Origin: an uncultured Eubacterium sp.
Lineage (GTDB): Bacteria; Bacillota; Clostridia; Lachnospirales; Lachnospiraceae
Direction: 5' to 3'
NCBI GenBank assembly: GCA_947385775.1
Contig: CANDMI010000018.1
Location: 1-53,764, forward strand
Length of the DNA stretch: 53,764 bases
Positions 23,937-32,931 of this stretch are shown here, piece by piece (position 1 is the first letter of the stretch; every line of letters begins with the position of its first letter). The translations under genes and the position numbers were made by a program. A model generated the notes under the pieces. It saw only the letters and a program-made list of their open reading frames with translations, was not told the origin of the DNA and searched no databases.

Positions 23937-25832
23937 TCATCCAAAATACAGCTTTTCCGGCTTTCCATCTGTAAACGCCAGTATTTTTTCCAAAAAACGC
24001 GCTCCGTACTTTTGATACTTATGCTCCCCTACGCCATTGACAAGCAGCATCCCTTCTTTCTGAAACGGCAGCTTTACGCACATGTCCACTAACGTTTTAT
24101 CCGAAAAGATAATATAAGGGGGCATGCCCTCTTCCTTGGCAATCTGGGTGCGCAGCTCACGCAGCTGGTCAAACAGCTCTAATCCGCGGGAATTTAAAAT
24201 ATCCGACTTGCGTTTCTTACTGTCAGAGCGTTTTCCGCCTGCATTTGGATTTGTATTTATCTCCTCATTTTTTGCGGCCGCCTTTGGCAGTTTTAAGATC
24301 ACCTTACGCTCACCGCAAAGCGTTTCCTTCGCCAGATCCGTCAGCTTTAGCAGCGCGTACTTATCCGGCGTGACGCGTAAGATCCCCTCCACTAAAAGCA
24401 GATTGATAAGCTGCTTTACCTTCGCCTCTGACAAAGAAGAAAGACTGCCATAGGCTTCATAAGAAGAAGCCTTATACTCCTGAAGCTTCGCCCGGTTCGA
24501 GCCTGCCAGCGTGCCCGCCACAACGTTTATGCCATAACGCTGGCGCATCTGTTTCACGCACTCTATGATCAAAACCGCCTGCCGCGTTACATCCGCTTCC
24601 TCAAATTCCTGCTGACAGCTTGAGCAATTCCCACAGTCCTCTGCCAGGGCTTCTCCAAAATACGAAAGAATACTGCGGCGCAGGCACCCGGTCGTCTGGC
24701 AATAATGGTCCATCGCCTGTAGCCGAAGCTCGTCGCGCTCCCGCGCCTCCCGTTTTTGCCCCTCGTCAAATTCCTGGTTGTCCTCTTTATGCTCCATCAG
24801 ATAACGGCAGATCATCAGATCCTTGGCGGAATACAAAAGGATGCATTCCGACGGCTCTCCGTCCCGCCCGGCGCGCCCCGCCTCCTGGTAATAATTTTCT
24901 AGGCTCTGGGGCATATTATAATGCAGCACATAACGGACATTGGATTTGTCAATCCCCATCCCAAACGCATTGGTCGCCACCATCACCGGACGCACGTCAT
25001 AAATAAAATCCTCCTGGCTTTGCCTTCGCTCCTCATTGGACAGCCCCGCATGGTATCTTGCCACGGAAATCCCATTTGCGCACAAACGCTCATACAGCGC
25101 GTTTACGTCCTTTCTTGTGGCGCAGTAAATGATCCCGCTCACTTCCTTATGCGCATTCACATAATCCAAAACGTAAGCGTCTTTTTTACGGACGGCTTCC
25201 ACGCCAAAATACAGATTTTTACGGTCAAACCCGGTCACAAACACGCCGGGATTGCGCAAGCCGAGCACACAGGCGATATCCTCTTTTACCTCTTTGGTCG
25301 CGGTCGCTGTAAAAGCGCTGATGATCGGGCGCGCATCCAGCCGTCTGATAAACTCCACGATCTTTAAATAGCTTGGACGAAAATCCTGCCCCCATTGGGA
25401 AATGCAGTGCGCCTCATCCACAGTCAGCATGGAAATCCGGGCGTTTTTTGCAAATTCCAAAAAACTGTATGTCTCAAGCCGCTCTGGCGCGACATAAATG
25501 ATCTTGTAGCGCCCATCCGCCGCAAGGCGCAGCGCCTTTTTGATCTGGTTTTCCGACAGGGAGCTGTTGATATAGGCGGCATGCACGCCCGCCTGGTTCA
25601 ACGCCCCAACCTGGTCTTTCATCAAAGAGATCAGCGGAGAGATCACAAGCGTGATCCCCTGCATCAGCAGCGCCGGAACCTGATAGCAGATAGACTTTCC
25701 CGCGCCGGTAGGCATTACCGCAAGCGCGTCTTTGCCTGATAGGATCGTATCTATGACAGCCTCCTGCCCATCCCGGAAGCTGTCGTAGCCGAAATATTTT
25801 TTTAGAATGTCATATTTTGTATCGCCGTTCAT
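23937..25832 (-). CDS. recQ: ATP-dependent DNA helicase RecQ (631 aa)
   Basis: 3'-5' DNA helicase of recombination and fork repair. Helicase core: Walker [13 protein letters not shown] (about 40-51), DEAH box ([21 protein letters not shown]), motif VI region ([19 protein letters not shown]). Zinc-binding domain with cysteines around TTGCLRR and CGNCSSC, a winged-helix RQC region, and a C-terminal HRDC domain ([19 protein letters not shown]...[11 protein letters not shown]). All parts of a full-length RecQ are present. It overlaps nothing and ends 6 bases from the MATE gene upstream, so the two may be co-transcribed. Confidence 0.94.
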   Translation of the reverse strand: MNGDTKYDILKKYFGYDSFRDGQEAVIDTILSGKDALAVMPTGAGKSICYQVPALLMQGITLVISPLISLMKDQVGALNQAGVHAAYINSSLSENQIKKALRLAADGRYKIIYVAPERLETYSFLEFAKNARISMLTVDEAHCISQWGQDFRPSYLKIVEFIRRLDARPIISAFTATATKEVKEDIACVLGLRNPGVFVTGFDRKNLYFGVEAVRKKDAYVLDYVNAHKEVSGIIYCATRKDVNALYERLCANGISVARYHAGLSNEERRQSQEDFIYDVRPVMVATNAFGMGIDKSNVRYVLHYNMPQSLENYYQEAGRAGRDGEPSECILLYSAKDLMICRYLMEHKEDNQEFDEGQKREARERDELRLQAMDHYCQTTGCLRRSILSYFGEALAEDCGNCSSCQQEFEEADVTRQAVLIIECVKQMRQRYGINVVAGTLAGSNRAKLQEYKASSYEAYGSLSSLSEAKVKQLINLLLVEGILRVTPDKYALLKLTDLAKETLCGERKVILKLPKAAAKNEEINTNPNAGGKRSDSKKRKSDILNSRGLELFDQLRELRTQIAKEEGMPPYIIFSDKTLVDMCVKLPFQKEGMLLVNGVGEHKYQKYGARFLEKILAFTDGKPEKLYFG

Positions 25833-25837
25833 TTCAT

Positions 25838-27217
25838 TTAAGAACCCTTTCTTTTGAAATTATAATCTCTAAGCATAAAATCCGCCGCCACGCAGATCAA
25901 AACGGATAACGCAGACCCGGCAGGCGCCGCTACGCCCATTGGAAACAACGTATCCGAAAACGCCTTAGAAGCCCAGTATGCCACAGGAATCCTTACAAAA
26001 ATGATCGAAACGCTGTTGTGGAAAAACGAGATCCCGGAATGCCCGCAGGCGCAAAAATAGCCGCTGTAGCAAAAATGCACGCCCGCGAAAATGCAATCCC
26101 ACACATAGCTTTTCAAATACTGGCCCCCAAGCCTTATCACCTGCGCGTCCTTTTCAAAAATGCCTATGACCGCCTCTGCTTTAAACTGCGCCAGCACGCT
26201 CATTACAATGCCAAAACCCACCGTAATCCATATCGCGTAACGCAAAGTCAGCCTCGCCCTGTAAGCCTCGTTCGCTCCCAGGTTTTGCGCCGCCAGCGCG
26301 GAAACCGCAGAAAGCATCGAAGACGGGATCAAAAACATCACGCCAATGACCTTTTCCACGATCCCTACCGCCGCCGCGTCATGCAGCCCCCGGCTGTTTG
26401 CGATCACCGTGATTACAAGAAACGCGATCTGAATAAACCCATCCTGCAACGCCACCGGAACGCCGATCTTTAAAATCGGAAGCGTCGCCGCACGCTGTAG
26501 CTTAAAATCCGACTTTTTTATGAAAATGCCCGCTTTCTTTTTTCGCATCACAAAAAAAGCAGCCATAACGCTGACGGTCTGGGACAACACCGTGCCAAGC
26601 GCCGCCCCCTCTGGCCCCATGCCAAATCCCCCGATCAAAAGATAATCCAGCGCGATATTGACTACGCACGCCACCGCGATAAAGCACATCGGGCTTTTGC
26701 TGTCTCCAAGCCCCCGAAAAACAGAGCTTAGCACATTGTAAGCCGTAATAAACGGGATTCCAAGAAAACAGATCGTCAGATAACGCCGCGTGCCCAAAAC
26801 CGCCTGGTCCGGCGTAGACATTACGGACACGATCGGCCCTACGAACAAAAGCAGCGCCGCCATAAGTATTAACGCGCCAAGCAAAAACACAGTCGCAGCG
26901 TTTCCAATGATATTTGCGGCCTTTTTCCCATTCCCCTCGCCTACGGCGCGCCCGATCGTAACCGTAGCCCCCATCGCAAGCCCCACGATCATAACGGTCA
27001 GCATGTGCATAGTCTGCGAGCCAATGGACACCGCCGTAATGCAGGCCGTGTCATGAAACTGGCCTATGATAAATAGATCCGCCATTCCATACAGCGTTTG
27101 CAGAAAAAAGGACAGCATATAGGGCAGCGAAAAATACAATAAATTCTGAAACACGCTGCCCGTCGTAAGATTTCTTTCCACGAAACGGCACCTCTCTTCT
27201 CCAAATCCGCGCGCCAT
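25838..27217 (-). CDS. MATE-family multidrug/Na+ or H+ antiporter (459 aa)
   Basis: Twelve hydrophobic segments in the MATE twofold repeat. N-terminal [38 protein letters not shown], then [34 protein letters not shown] and [10 protein letters not shown] at the expected places, with the second half starting near [14 protein letters not shown]. It exports cationic drugs or metabolites in exchange for ions; the substrate cannot be read. Size is usual for the family (440-480). Overall intact. It lies directly before recQ on the same strand. Confidence 0.9.
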   Translation of the reverse strand: MARGFGEERCRFVERNLTTGSVFQNLLYFSLPYMLSFFLQTLYGMADLFIIGQFHDTACITAVSIGSQTMHMLTVMIVGLAMGATVTIGRAVGEGNGKKAANIIGNAATVFLLGALILMAALLLFVGPIVSVMSTPDQAVLGTRRYLTICFLGIPFITAYNVLSSVFRGLGDSKSPMCFIAVACVVNIALDYLLIGGFGMGPEGAALGTVLSQTVSVMAAFFVMRKKKAGIFIKKSDFKLQRAATLPILKIGVPVALQDGFIQIAFLVITVIANSRGLHDAAAVGIVEKVIGVMFLIPSSMLSAVSALAAQNLGANEAYRARLTLRYAIWITVGFGIVMSVLAQFKAEAVIGIFEKDAQVIRLGGQYLKSYVWDCIFAGVHFCYSGYFCACGHSGISFFHNSVSIIFVRIPVAYWASKAFSDTLFPMGVAAPAGSALSVLICVAADFMLRDYNFKRKGS

Positions 27218-27281
27218 TGCCCTTTCTAAAAAAGTTTTTTGCCGCGCCCTTTTCCTTTTTGATTCATTTTGATTTAAACGG

Positions 27282-28145
27282 CTATGAAACGCCGCTCCAG
27301 CGCCCGGACGCGCCGCATGGCAAAATAAGCCCGTTTGAAGAAACCGGAACGCCGATCTCCTGCGCTTCCACCGTCCCTTTAAATTTTTTCATCGCCACGC
27401 CAAGCATATAAGAAAGCACCGCAGGCTGCAAGCCGGTGGTATAGGAATTGATCAGGAAAAACAGCGGCTTTTGGCTCAAAAGCTTCGTGCATTCCAAAAT
27501 CAGCGGATACACCGCATCCTCGATCTTCCAGATTTCCCCCTTCGGCCCCCGTCCATACGAGGGCGGGTCCATAATGACCGCGTCATACGTCCTGCCGCGC
27601 CGGATTTCCCGCTCTACAAACTTTTTGCAGTCATCTACAATCCATCGTATCTTTGCGTCCCCAAGACCGGACGCGACCGCGTTTTCCTTTGCCCATGCCA
27701 CCATCCCTTTGGAAGCGTCCACATGCGTAACCTCCGCGCCTGCCTTCGCCGCCGAAAGCGTCGCCGCTCCGGTATATGCAAACAGGTTTAAAACCCGCGC
27801 CCGCCCCTTTACACGCAAAAGCTGATCCGTGATCCAGTCCCAGTTTACGGCCTGCTCTGGAAACAGCCCGGTATGCTTAAAGCGAAATGGCTTTAAATGA
27901 AAGGTCAGCGGCCCGTAATGCGCCTCCCACTGTTCTGGTAGGTCAAAAAACTCCCACTCCCCGCCGCCTTTGGCGCTCCTGTGGTAATGCGCATTCAGCC
28001 GCTTCCAGCGACGATCCGTTTTTTGCGTGCTCCAGATCACCTGCGGGTCTGGCCGAAGCAGGATATACCTGCCCCAGCGTTCCAGCTTTTCTCCCTGGGA
28101 ACAATCTATCACTTCATAATCCTTCCATCGATCCGCAATCCACAT
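27282..28145 (-). CDS. Class I SAM-dependent methyltransferase, RlmI/RlmK-like (287 aa)
   Basis: Rossmann-fold methyltransferase with SAM-binding VLNLFAYTGAATLSAAKAGAEVTHVDAS (motif I and acidic residue of motif II) and catalytic MDPPSYGRG (motif IV, NPPY-like). The N-terminal half (WKDYEVIDCSQGEKLERWGRYILLRPDPQV) and overall size match the shorter RlmI-like branch lacking an N-terminal PUA domain. The substrate is probably 23S rRNA cytosine or guanine, by family. A promoter with TGGACT and TATAAT 17 bases apart lies upstream, divergent from the histidine phosphatase. Confidence 0.85.
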   Translation of the reverse strand: MWIADRWKDYEVIDCSQGEKLERWGRYILLRPDPQVIWSTQKTDRRWKRLNAHYHRSAKGGGEWEFFDLPEQWEAHYGPLTFHLKPFRFKHTGLFPEQAVNWDWITDQLLRVKGRARVLNLFAYTGAATLSAAKAGAEVTHVDASKGMVAWAKENAVASGLGDAKIRWIVDDCKKFVEREIRRGRTYDAVIMDPPSYGRGPKGEIWKIEDAVYPLILECTKLLSQKPLFFLINSYTTGLQPAVLSYMLGVAMKKFKGTVEAQEIGVPVSSNGLILPCGASGRWSGVS

Positions 28146-28228
28146 GGCGTACTCCTTTTTCCTTTTCTTTTACCTGTTATATTTGCAAAAAACCCGTTTT
28201 TGGCAAAAACTGGACGAGTTTCTTCTAT

Positions 28229-28257
28229 ATTATAATGGACTGCGCCAGAAAAGTCCA
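28229..28257 (-). promoter_or_regulatory. Promoter of the methyltransferase gene
   Basis: Minus-strand TGGACT (28252-28257), 17 bases, TATAAT (28229-28234), about 85 bases before the ATG at 28145. Confidence 0.55.
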
Positions 28258-28268
28258 GATTTCCACAA

Positions 28269-28297
28269 TTGACATTTCCAAAAATTTCACATACAAT
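28269..28297 (+). promoter_or_regulatory. SigA-type promoter of the histidine phosphatase gene
   Basis: TTGACA (28269-28274), 17 bases, TACAAT (28292-28297), 37 bases before the ATG at 28335; AAAGGAG follows in the leader. The -35 boxes of this and the divergent promoter are only 11 bases apart, so the two could compete or share regulation. Confidence 0.8.
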
Positions 28298-28334
28298 AAA
28301 GCTTATTTAAATAAAAAAGGAAAAGGAGAACACA

Positions 28335-29063
28335 ATGAAGCTACTCATTATCCGACATGCAGACCCGGACTACGAAGCGGATTCCTTAACCGAACAGGGC
28401 TTTAAAGAAGCCGAGCTGCTTTCCAAAAAACTTTCCGGCATGGATATCCGCGCCTTTTATGTATCGCCCCTTGGCAGGGCAAAAGCGACGGCAAAACCGA
28501 CTTTAGAAAAAATGAATCAAAAAGCGACAGAATGCCCGTGGCTTCGGGAATTTGCGCCAAAAATCCATCGCCCGGATCGAGAAAACCCGTCCGTCGCCTG
28601 GGACTGGCTGCCGCAGGACTGGACAAAAATCCCGGAATTTTACGACAAAGACGCATGGATGAACGAAAAACACATGATGGAGGGCGATGTCGCAAAAGAA
28701 TACGACTGGATCGCGCGATCGCTGGATGAACTTTTAGAAAACTATGGCTATGTGCGGGATGGAAAGCTCTACCGCGTCATACATAGCAATACGGATACGA
28801 TCGCGTTTTTCTGCCATTTTGGGCTGGAATGCGTGCTGCTTAGCCACCTGCTTTCCATTTCGCCAATGGCCCTGTGGCATGGCTTTTGCGCCGCCCCATC
28901 TTCTGTAACGACGCTTACGACCGAAGAACGAAGGAAAGGAATCGCCTCGTTTCGCATAAACTGCTTTGGGGATGTCTCCCATCTTACCATCGCCGGCGAA
29001 CAGCCTTCTTTTTCCGCCCGTTTTTGCGAATGCTTTGAAAATAAAGACCAGCGGCACGATTAA
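28335..29063 (+). CDS. Histidine phosphatase family protein (242 aa)
   Basis: Phosphoglycerate-mutase-like phosphatase. The phospho-His is in LLIIRHADPDYE (Arg7-His8), the second Arg in FYVSPLGRAKATA, and the second catalytic His in FFCHFG near residue 156. An insert of about 40 residues (WDWLPQDWTKIPEFYDKDAWM) sits between the two halves and defines a branch common in gut Firmicutes; its substrate is unknown. AAAAGGAG lies 7 bases before the ATG. Single-gene unit with its own promoter. Sugar-phosphate or nucleotide phosphatase activity are both plausible. Confidence 0.88.
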   Translation: MKLLIIRHADPDYEADSLTEQGFKEAELLSKKLSGMDIRAFYVSPLGRAKATAKPTLEKMNQKATECPWLREFAPKIHRPDRENPSVAWDWLPQDWTKIPEFYDKDAWMNEKHMMEGDVAKEYDWIARSLDELLENYGYVRDGKLYRVIHSNTDTIAFFCHFGLECVLLSHLLSISPMALWHGFCAAPSSVTTLTTEERRKGIASFRINCFGDVSHLTIAGEQPSFSARFCECFENKDQRHD

Positions 29064-29122
29064 ACTCGCGCCGCCGGGTTTTCCTGTCTTATTCTATTTT
29101 ATTGTATCGTATTCTTTTCATT

Positions 29123-29863
29123 CTATCTTACTTTCGATAAAAATTCCTTTAACCGCTCATTTTTTGGATGCTCAAAGAAAGTCTCCGGCTCTTCATCCTC
29201 CCTGATATTTTTTTCATCGATAAAAATAACCCTCGTCGCCACATTTCTTGCAAAGCTCATCTCATGAGTCACCACGATCATGGTCATGCCTTCCCTGGCA
29301 AGCTCTCTCATGATCTCTAACACTTCCCCGACCATCTCCGGGTCAAGCGCGGAGGTTGGCTCGTCAAATAAAATCACATCCGGATTCATCGCCATCGTCC
29401 TTGCGATCGCGATACGCTGCTTTTGCCCGCCGGAGAGATTTCCCGGATACGCGTCCGCCTTATCCGCCAACCCGACGCGCTCTAAAAGCTGTCTCGCCTT
29501 TTCCTCCACTTCCTCTTTTTCCATCAGCTTGAGCTTTAACGGCGCCATCATAATATTTTCCTTCACTGTCATATTTGGAAACAAGTTAAACTGCTGGAAC
29601 ACCATGCCGATTTTCTGGCGGATCTTATTAATATTCACGCGCTTATCCATAATATTCGTGCCTTCAAAAATAATCTCCCCTGACTCCGGCCGCTCCAACA
29701 GGTTCATGGAGCGAAGAAATGTAGACTTTCCACAGCCAGACGGCCCGATCAGCGCCACGACCTCGCCTTTGCAAATGGTTGTGCTGATATGGTCTAGCAC
29801 CAGATGGTCGCCGTAAGATTTACACAGATCCTTGATTTCAATTAAAACTTCCTTATCTTGCAT
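29123..29863 (-). CDS. Polar amino-acid ABC transporter ATPase, GlnQ/HisP-like (246 aa)
   Basis: Walker [10 protein letters not shown] (about 38-46), Q-loop [12 protein letters not shown], signature [15 protein letters not shown], Walker [14 protein letters not shown]-loop VTHEMSFA. The high identity of pattern to GlnQ, including [22 protein letters not shown], places it in the polar amino-acid uptake class. Its first codons overlap the end of the receptor-permease gene by 11 bases. It powers that transporter at the cytoplasmic face. Confidence 0.93.
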   Translation of the reverse strand: MQDKEVLIEIKDLCKSYGDHLVLDHISTTICKGEVVALIGPSGCGKSTFLRSMNLLERPESGEIIFEGTNIMDKRVNINKIRQKIGMVFQQFNLFPNMTVKENIMMAPLKLKLMEKEEVEEKARQLLERVGLADKADAYPGNLSGGQKQRIAIARTMAMNPDVILFDEPTSALDPEMVGEVLEIMRELAREGMTMIVVTHEMSFARNVATRVIFIDEKNIREDEEPETFFEHPKNERLKEFLSKVR

Positions 29864-31406
29864 CCTTTTTCAGACTCCTCTCCAATTTGCTTACAAAGCT
29901 GGTCAAAATAACTACAATCAAAAGATACACGAGCGCCACCGTACAAAGTGGAAGCATCGCCTCATATGTATTGCTGCGGATAATGTCGCCCGCCTTTGTA
30001 AGGTCCATTAAGCCAATATACCCAACGATTGAGCTTTCCTTTAACAGGGCGATAAACTCATTGAGCATCGTTGGAAGTGAATTTTTCACCGCCTGCGGCA
30101 ATATAATCGAAGTCATCGTCTGCCCATAGGTAAGCCCCAGGCTCCTTCCGGCCTCAAACTGGCCAATTTCAATCGACATGATCCCGGCCCTGACCGCTTC
30201 CGCCACATAAGCCGCGGAATTTAACCCAAACGCCATGACCGCCGCCAGAATCGGATTTACGTTTACCGAAGCAAAGATCACATAATACACGATCAAAAGC
30301 TGCACCATGACTGGCGTGCCGCGAAATACGGTTAAATACAGCTTGACCAGGGAATTTAAAACCCGTATCCAGCCCGGCCTTTCCTCGTTTCTTTCATAAT
30401 ACACGCGCACGATGGCAAACAGGAATCCTATCAAAATGCCGACCAGCCCCGCGCACAGCGTAATGATCACCGTGTTCCAAAGCCCCTTTGGGATATACTT
30501 CCACCTAGCGTCCTCTAAAAACACCTGCTTGAATTTTTCTGAAAACGACGTATTCGACACGCTTTCGCCGCTTTTTACCATAATGACCTGCTTGCTGGTC
30601 GTATAGGAATCGGTGAAATCAATATTTTTCAGCCTGTCCTCCGTCACCGTCATCCCGGCGATCCCCACGTCCGCCTTGCCGGACTGGACTGCTACGATAA
30701 TAGAGTCAAACTCCATATCCGACACGACAAGCTCCATATTTAAAATATCCGCAATGGCCCTTGCCACATCGATGTCAATGCCTACCGCTTCGCCGTTTTC
30801 ATAATATTCATAGGGCGGGAACGCCACGTTGGTCGCCATCGTAAGCGTGCCGTTTTCCCTGGTCAGCCCTTCTTTTTCTTTATACGGCAGCGTCCCTTTT
30901 GTGTCGTCGCCGATATAATTTGCCATGATATCCGCTAACGTCCCGTCCTTTTGCAGCGTGGACAGCGCCTCGTTGATCTTATCCCGCAGATCCGTATTCT
31001 TTTTCGAGATGCAGATCGCGTAATCCTCGATGACAAATTCTTCGTCTAAGATGCTAAGCTCTGGATTTTTTTCCACAAACGCCTGCGCCGGCAGATCGTC
31101 AATGATCACGCAGTCCACCTTATTTTGCTTTAACGCCTGCACCGCGTCGGCTCCCTTATTAAACCTCGTTACCTTTGAGCCTGCGTCGTCTCCCTCATAA
31201 TCCGATGCATAGGTATCCCCGGTAGTGCCAATCTGCACCCCGATATTTTTCCCCGGCAGGTCGGCCACACCCTGTATGCCCGCCGCTTTTTCCTGCTGCG
31301 CCTTCGCCACCGCCTTCCCAAGCCCGGCCGGGCTAAAAAGCGACAAACAAAAGCAAAACGCAAACCACAAAGCGACAAACCGCTTCTTCCTACTGATTTC
31401 TTTCAT
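29853..31406 (-). CDS. Fused substrate-binding protein/permease of an amino-acid ABC importer (517 aa)
   Basis: Single chain with signal peptide or anchor (about 8-35), receptor region (about 42-275) and a HisM/GlnP-type permease (about 295-517, with [28 protein letters not shown] as the ATPase-contact loop). The receptor segments are in unusual order. The part that normally forms lobe II and the C-terminal return ([52 protein letters not shown]) comes first. The normal N-terminal lobe I ([40 protein letters not shown]) follows, next to the membrane domain. This looks like a circular permutation. AAGGAG precedes the ATG. A strong promoter lies at 31492-31520, and the leader has an AAAAGCG/CGCTTTT inverted repeat (31450-31484). 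Confidence 0.88.
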   Translation of the reverse strand: MKEISRKKRFVALWFAFCFCLSLFSPAGLGKAVAKAQQEKAAGIQGVADLPGKNIGVQIGTTGDTYASDYEGDDAGSKVTRFNKGADAVQALKQNKVDCVIIDDLPAQAFVEKNPELSILDEEFVIEDYAICISKKNTDLRDKINEALSTLQKDGTLADIMANYIGDDTKGTLPYKEKEGLTRENGTLTMATNVAFPPYEYYENGEAVGIDIDVARAIADILNMELVVSDMEFDSIIVAVQSGKADVGIAGMTVTEDRLKNIDFTDSYTTSKQVIMVKSGESVSNTSFSEKFKQVFLEDARWKYIPKGLWNTVIITLCAGLVGILIGFLFAIVRVYYERNEERPGWIRVLNSLVKLYLTVFRGTPVMVQLLIVYYVIFASVNVNPILAAVMAFGLNSAAYVAEAVRAGIMSIEIGQFEAGRSLGLTYGQTMTSIILPQAVKNSLPTMLNEFIALLKESSIVGYIGLMDLTKAGDIIRSNTYEAMLPLCTVALVYLLIVVILTSFVSKLERSLKKDAR

Positions 31407-31491
31407 CTTCTATCTCCTTTGTCTGATTTAAAATAGGACTTCCCTATTTAAAAGCGCTCCCGTATTTGTCACAAAAACGCTTTTCTAAAAC

Positions 31492-31520
31492 ATTATATAC
31501 AATATGCGGCTTCTTTACAA
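31492..31520 (-). promoter_or_regulatory. SigA-type promoter of the amino-acid ABC operon
   Basis: Minus-strand TTGTAA (31515-31520), 17 bases, TATAAT (31492-31497). The transcript leader of about 80 bases contains the inverted repeat AAAAGCG...CGCTTTT (31450-31484). It is divergent from the GNAT promoter, with the two -35 boxes about 47 bases apart. Confidence 0.75.
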
Positions 31521-31530
31521 TAGCCAGAAC

Positions 31531-31589
31531 CTTGCATCATTCAGGAAAACGAAAGCCAAAACATTCTTGCATCATTCGGGAAAACGAAA
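31531..31589 (+). repeat. 24-bp direct repeat containing the GNAT -35 box
   Basis: CTTGCATCATTCRGGAAAAC (first 20 of 24 bases) occurs at 31531-31554 and 31566-31589, with one mismatch (A/G) and a 35-base period. The second copy supplies the TTGCAT -35 of the GNAT promoter. Two equally spaced copies beside a promoter suggest a binding site or a duplicated promoter element. Confidence 0.8.
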
Positions 31590-31595
31590 TATAAT
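31567..31595 (+). promoter_or_regulatory. Promoter of the GNAT acetyltransferase gene
   Basis: TTGCAT (31567-31572), 17 bases, TATAAT (31590-31595). The transcript has a leader of about 110 bases in which GGCATGG and CCATGC can pair. GGAAG precedes the ATG at 31712. Confidence 0.75.
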
Positions 31596-31711
31596 ACAGA
31601 CAGGCGCTTATTCGCAAATTCGGCATGGATAAAAAGTTTGAAATTGGCTGCGCTTTGCCATGCGAGATTTAAAGCGTTTATGGAAAAAAATAAAATCGGA
31701 AGATACGATAA

Positions 31712-32167
31712 ATGGACTATAACATCATACGGCTGACAGACCAGCCGGAAATCAAAGAACAGGCCGCCCGGTGGTTTCATGAAAAATGGAACATTCCTCT
31801 GGCGGCGTATCGAAAGAGCATGGAGGATTGCCTGACGCAACAAGCTCCGGTTCCCCAATGGTATGTGGCGATTGAAAACGGTGAGATTATCGGCGGATTG
31901 GGCGTAATTGAAAACGACTTCCATGACAGAAGGGATCTGACTCCCAATGTCTGTGCCGTTTATACGGAAAAGAAAAAACGCGGCAATGGAATTGCCGGCG
32001 CCCTGCTTAGTTTTGCGTGTGCAGATATGAAAGAAAAGGGCATCGGTATCCTATATCTGGTAACAGACCATACCTCGTTTTATGAAAGGTACGGATGGGA
32101 ATTTTTCTGTATGGTGCAAGGAGACGGAGAATCGGATCTGTCAAGGATGTATATTCACAGAGGGTGA
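31712..32167 (+). CDS. GNAT-family N-acetyltransferase (151 aa)
   Basis: Transfers an acetyl group from acetyl-CoA to an amine. The CoA pyrophosphate loop is in EKKKRGNGIAGALLSFA (R-x-x-G-x-A type), preceded by the strand TPNVCAVYT, and followed by ILYLVTDHTSFYERYGWEFF, the usual end of the fold. The length is normal. Substrate unknown: antibiotic, peptide or metabolite are all possible. It has its own promoter and converges with the HEPN gene; a TTTGC/GCAAA mini-hairpin at 32207-32223 lies between them. Confidence 0.88.
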   Translation: MDYNIIRLTDQPEIKEQAARWFHEKWNIPLAAYRKSMEDCLTQQAPVPQWYVAIENGEIIGGLGVIENDFHDRRDLTPNVCAVYTEKKKRGNGIAGALLSFACADMKEKGIGILYLVTDHTSFYERYGWEFFCMVQGDGESDLSRMYIHRG

Positions 32168-32253
32168 CAGATGCGCACCATCTCCTTTTTATATGGTTTT
32201 CCTTTGCTAAAAAAGCAAAAAACATGAATCCGCTCCCATCCTTAGAACATTGC

Positions 32254-32931
32254 TTAAGCTAAGTATTTCTCATTATTAGCATAGTCATAAAGCAATCTTG
32301 TTACTGCTGACAAAATCTTAGAAACTTTAGTTTCCCAATTAGAAAATTCCTCTGCTGTCACCCCTGAACGAAAATTCCCATGGGCTATAGAGTTTCTCCG
32401 ATTTACCAATGCATCAATATCACTTTGACAATCATCAAATAAATCTATGGGCAATCCTACTTTATACAAATTTTTCTGCAACACTATGTACCATAAATTA
32501 GATTCTGTGTCTATTATTTGATCATCAATATTTAATTCCTGTTCTTTAAAATCCTCAACCTTCTCCATAAAATCAACGCGACGATATAAACGATGTAAGC
32601 GGGCATCATCTGGCAACTCCTTACGAAAAATTTCGCATTTTCTATCCAAATTTTCATAAGCGATAAATTCTTTATGCATACTTGCTACCATCAAGCCCGT
32701 ATTTACATCCTTGCGAGTTAATCCTTGTGAGTTTATATACTGTACATACGTCTGCAAACAAATTTTAATATATCCTTCCAGATGTGAATACAGTATTAAT
32801 ACTAAACTTTTTCTATACTTATTTTTGTTTTCTTCTGCAATCTCGCTTAATTGATTCTTGAAAAAGGCAAGTTCCTCTTGTCTCCAAGCTAACTCTACTT
32901 CAAGAGCCGCCCTAAATTCATCTGCCGTCAA
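32254..32931 (-). CDS. MAE_28990/MAE_18760-like HEPN protein (225 aa)
   Basis: All-helical protein with the HEPN RNase signature R-x4-H as RNSIAH (Arg179-His184), preceded by an acidic helix (DDCQSDIDALVNR), and an N-terminal SHLEGYIK helix typical of the MAE_28990/MAE_18760 family. HEPN proteins cleave RNA as dimers in toxin-antitoxin and phage-defence systems; activity here is inferred from the intact motif. Start is a TTG (32931) inside the end of the DUF262 gene (14-bp overlap), so translation is coupled, with the ATPase-like partner made first. The pair is AT-rich compared with both flanks, suggesting transfer. No other start with a ribosome binding site is available. Confidence 0.82.
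   Translation of the reverse strand: MTADEFRAALEVELAWRQEELAFFKNQLSEIAEENKNKYRKSLVLILYSHLEGYIKICLQTYVQYINSQGLTRKDVNTGLMVASMHKEFIAYENLDRKCEIFRKELPDDARLHRLYRRVDFMEKVEDFKEQELNIDDQIIDTESNLWYIVLQKNLYKVGLPIDLFDDCQSDIDALVNRRNSIAHGNFRSGVTAEEFSNWETKVSKILSAVTRLLYDYANNEKYLA

Noticed and set aside
32207-32223. Terminator between the GNAT and HEPN genes
   Set aside because: The TTTGC/GCAAA stem is only five base pairs, too weak to call.
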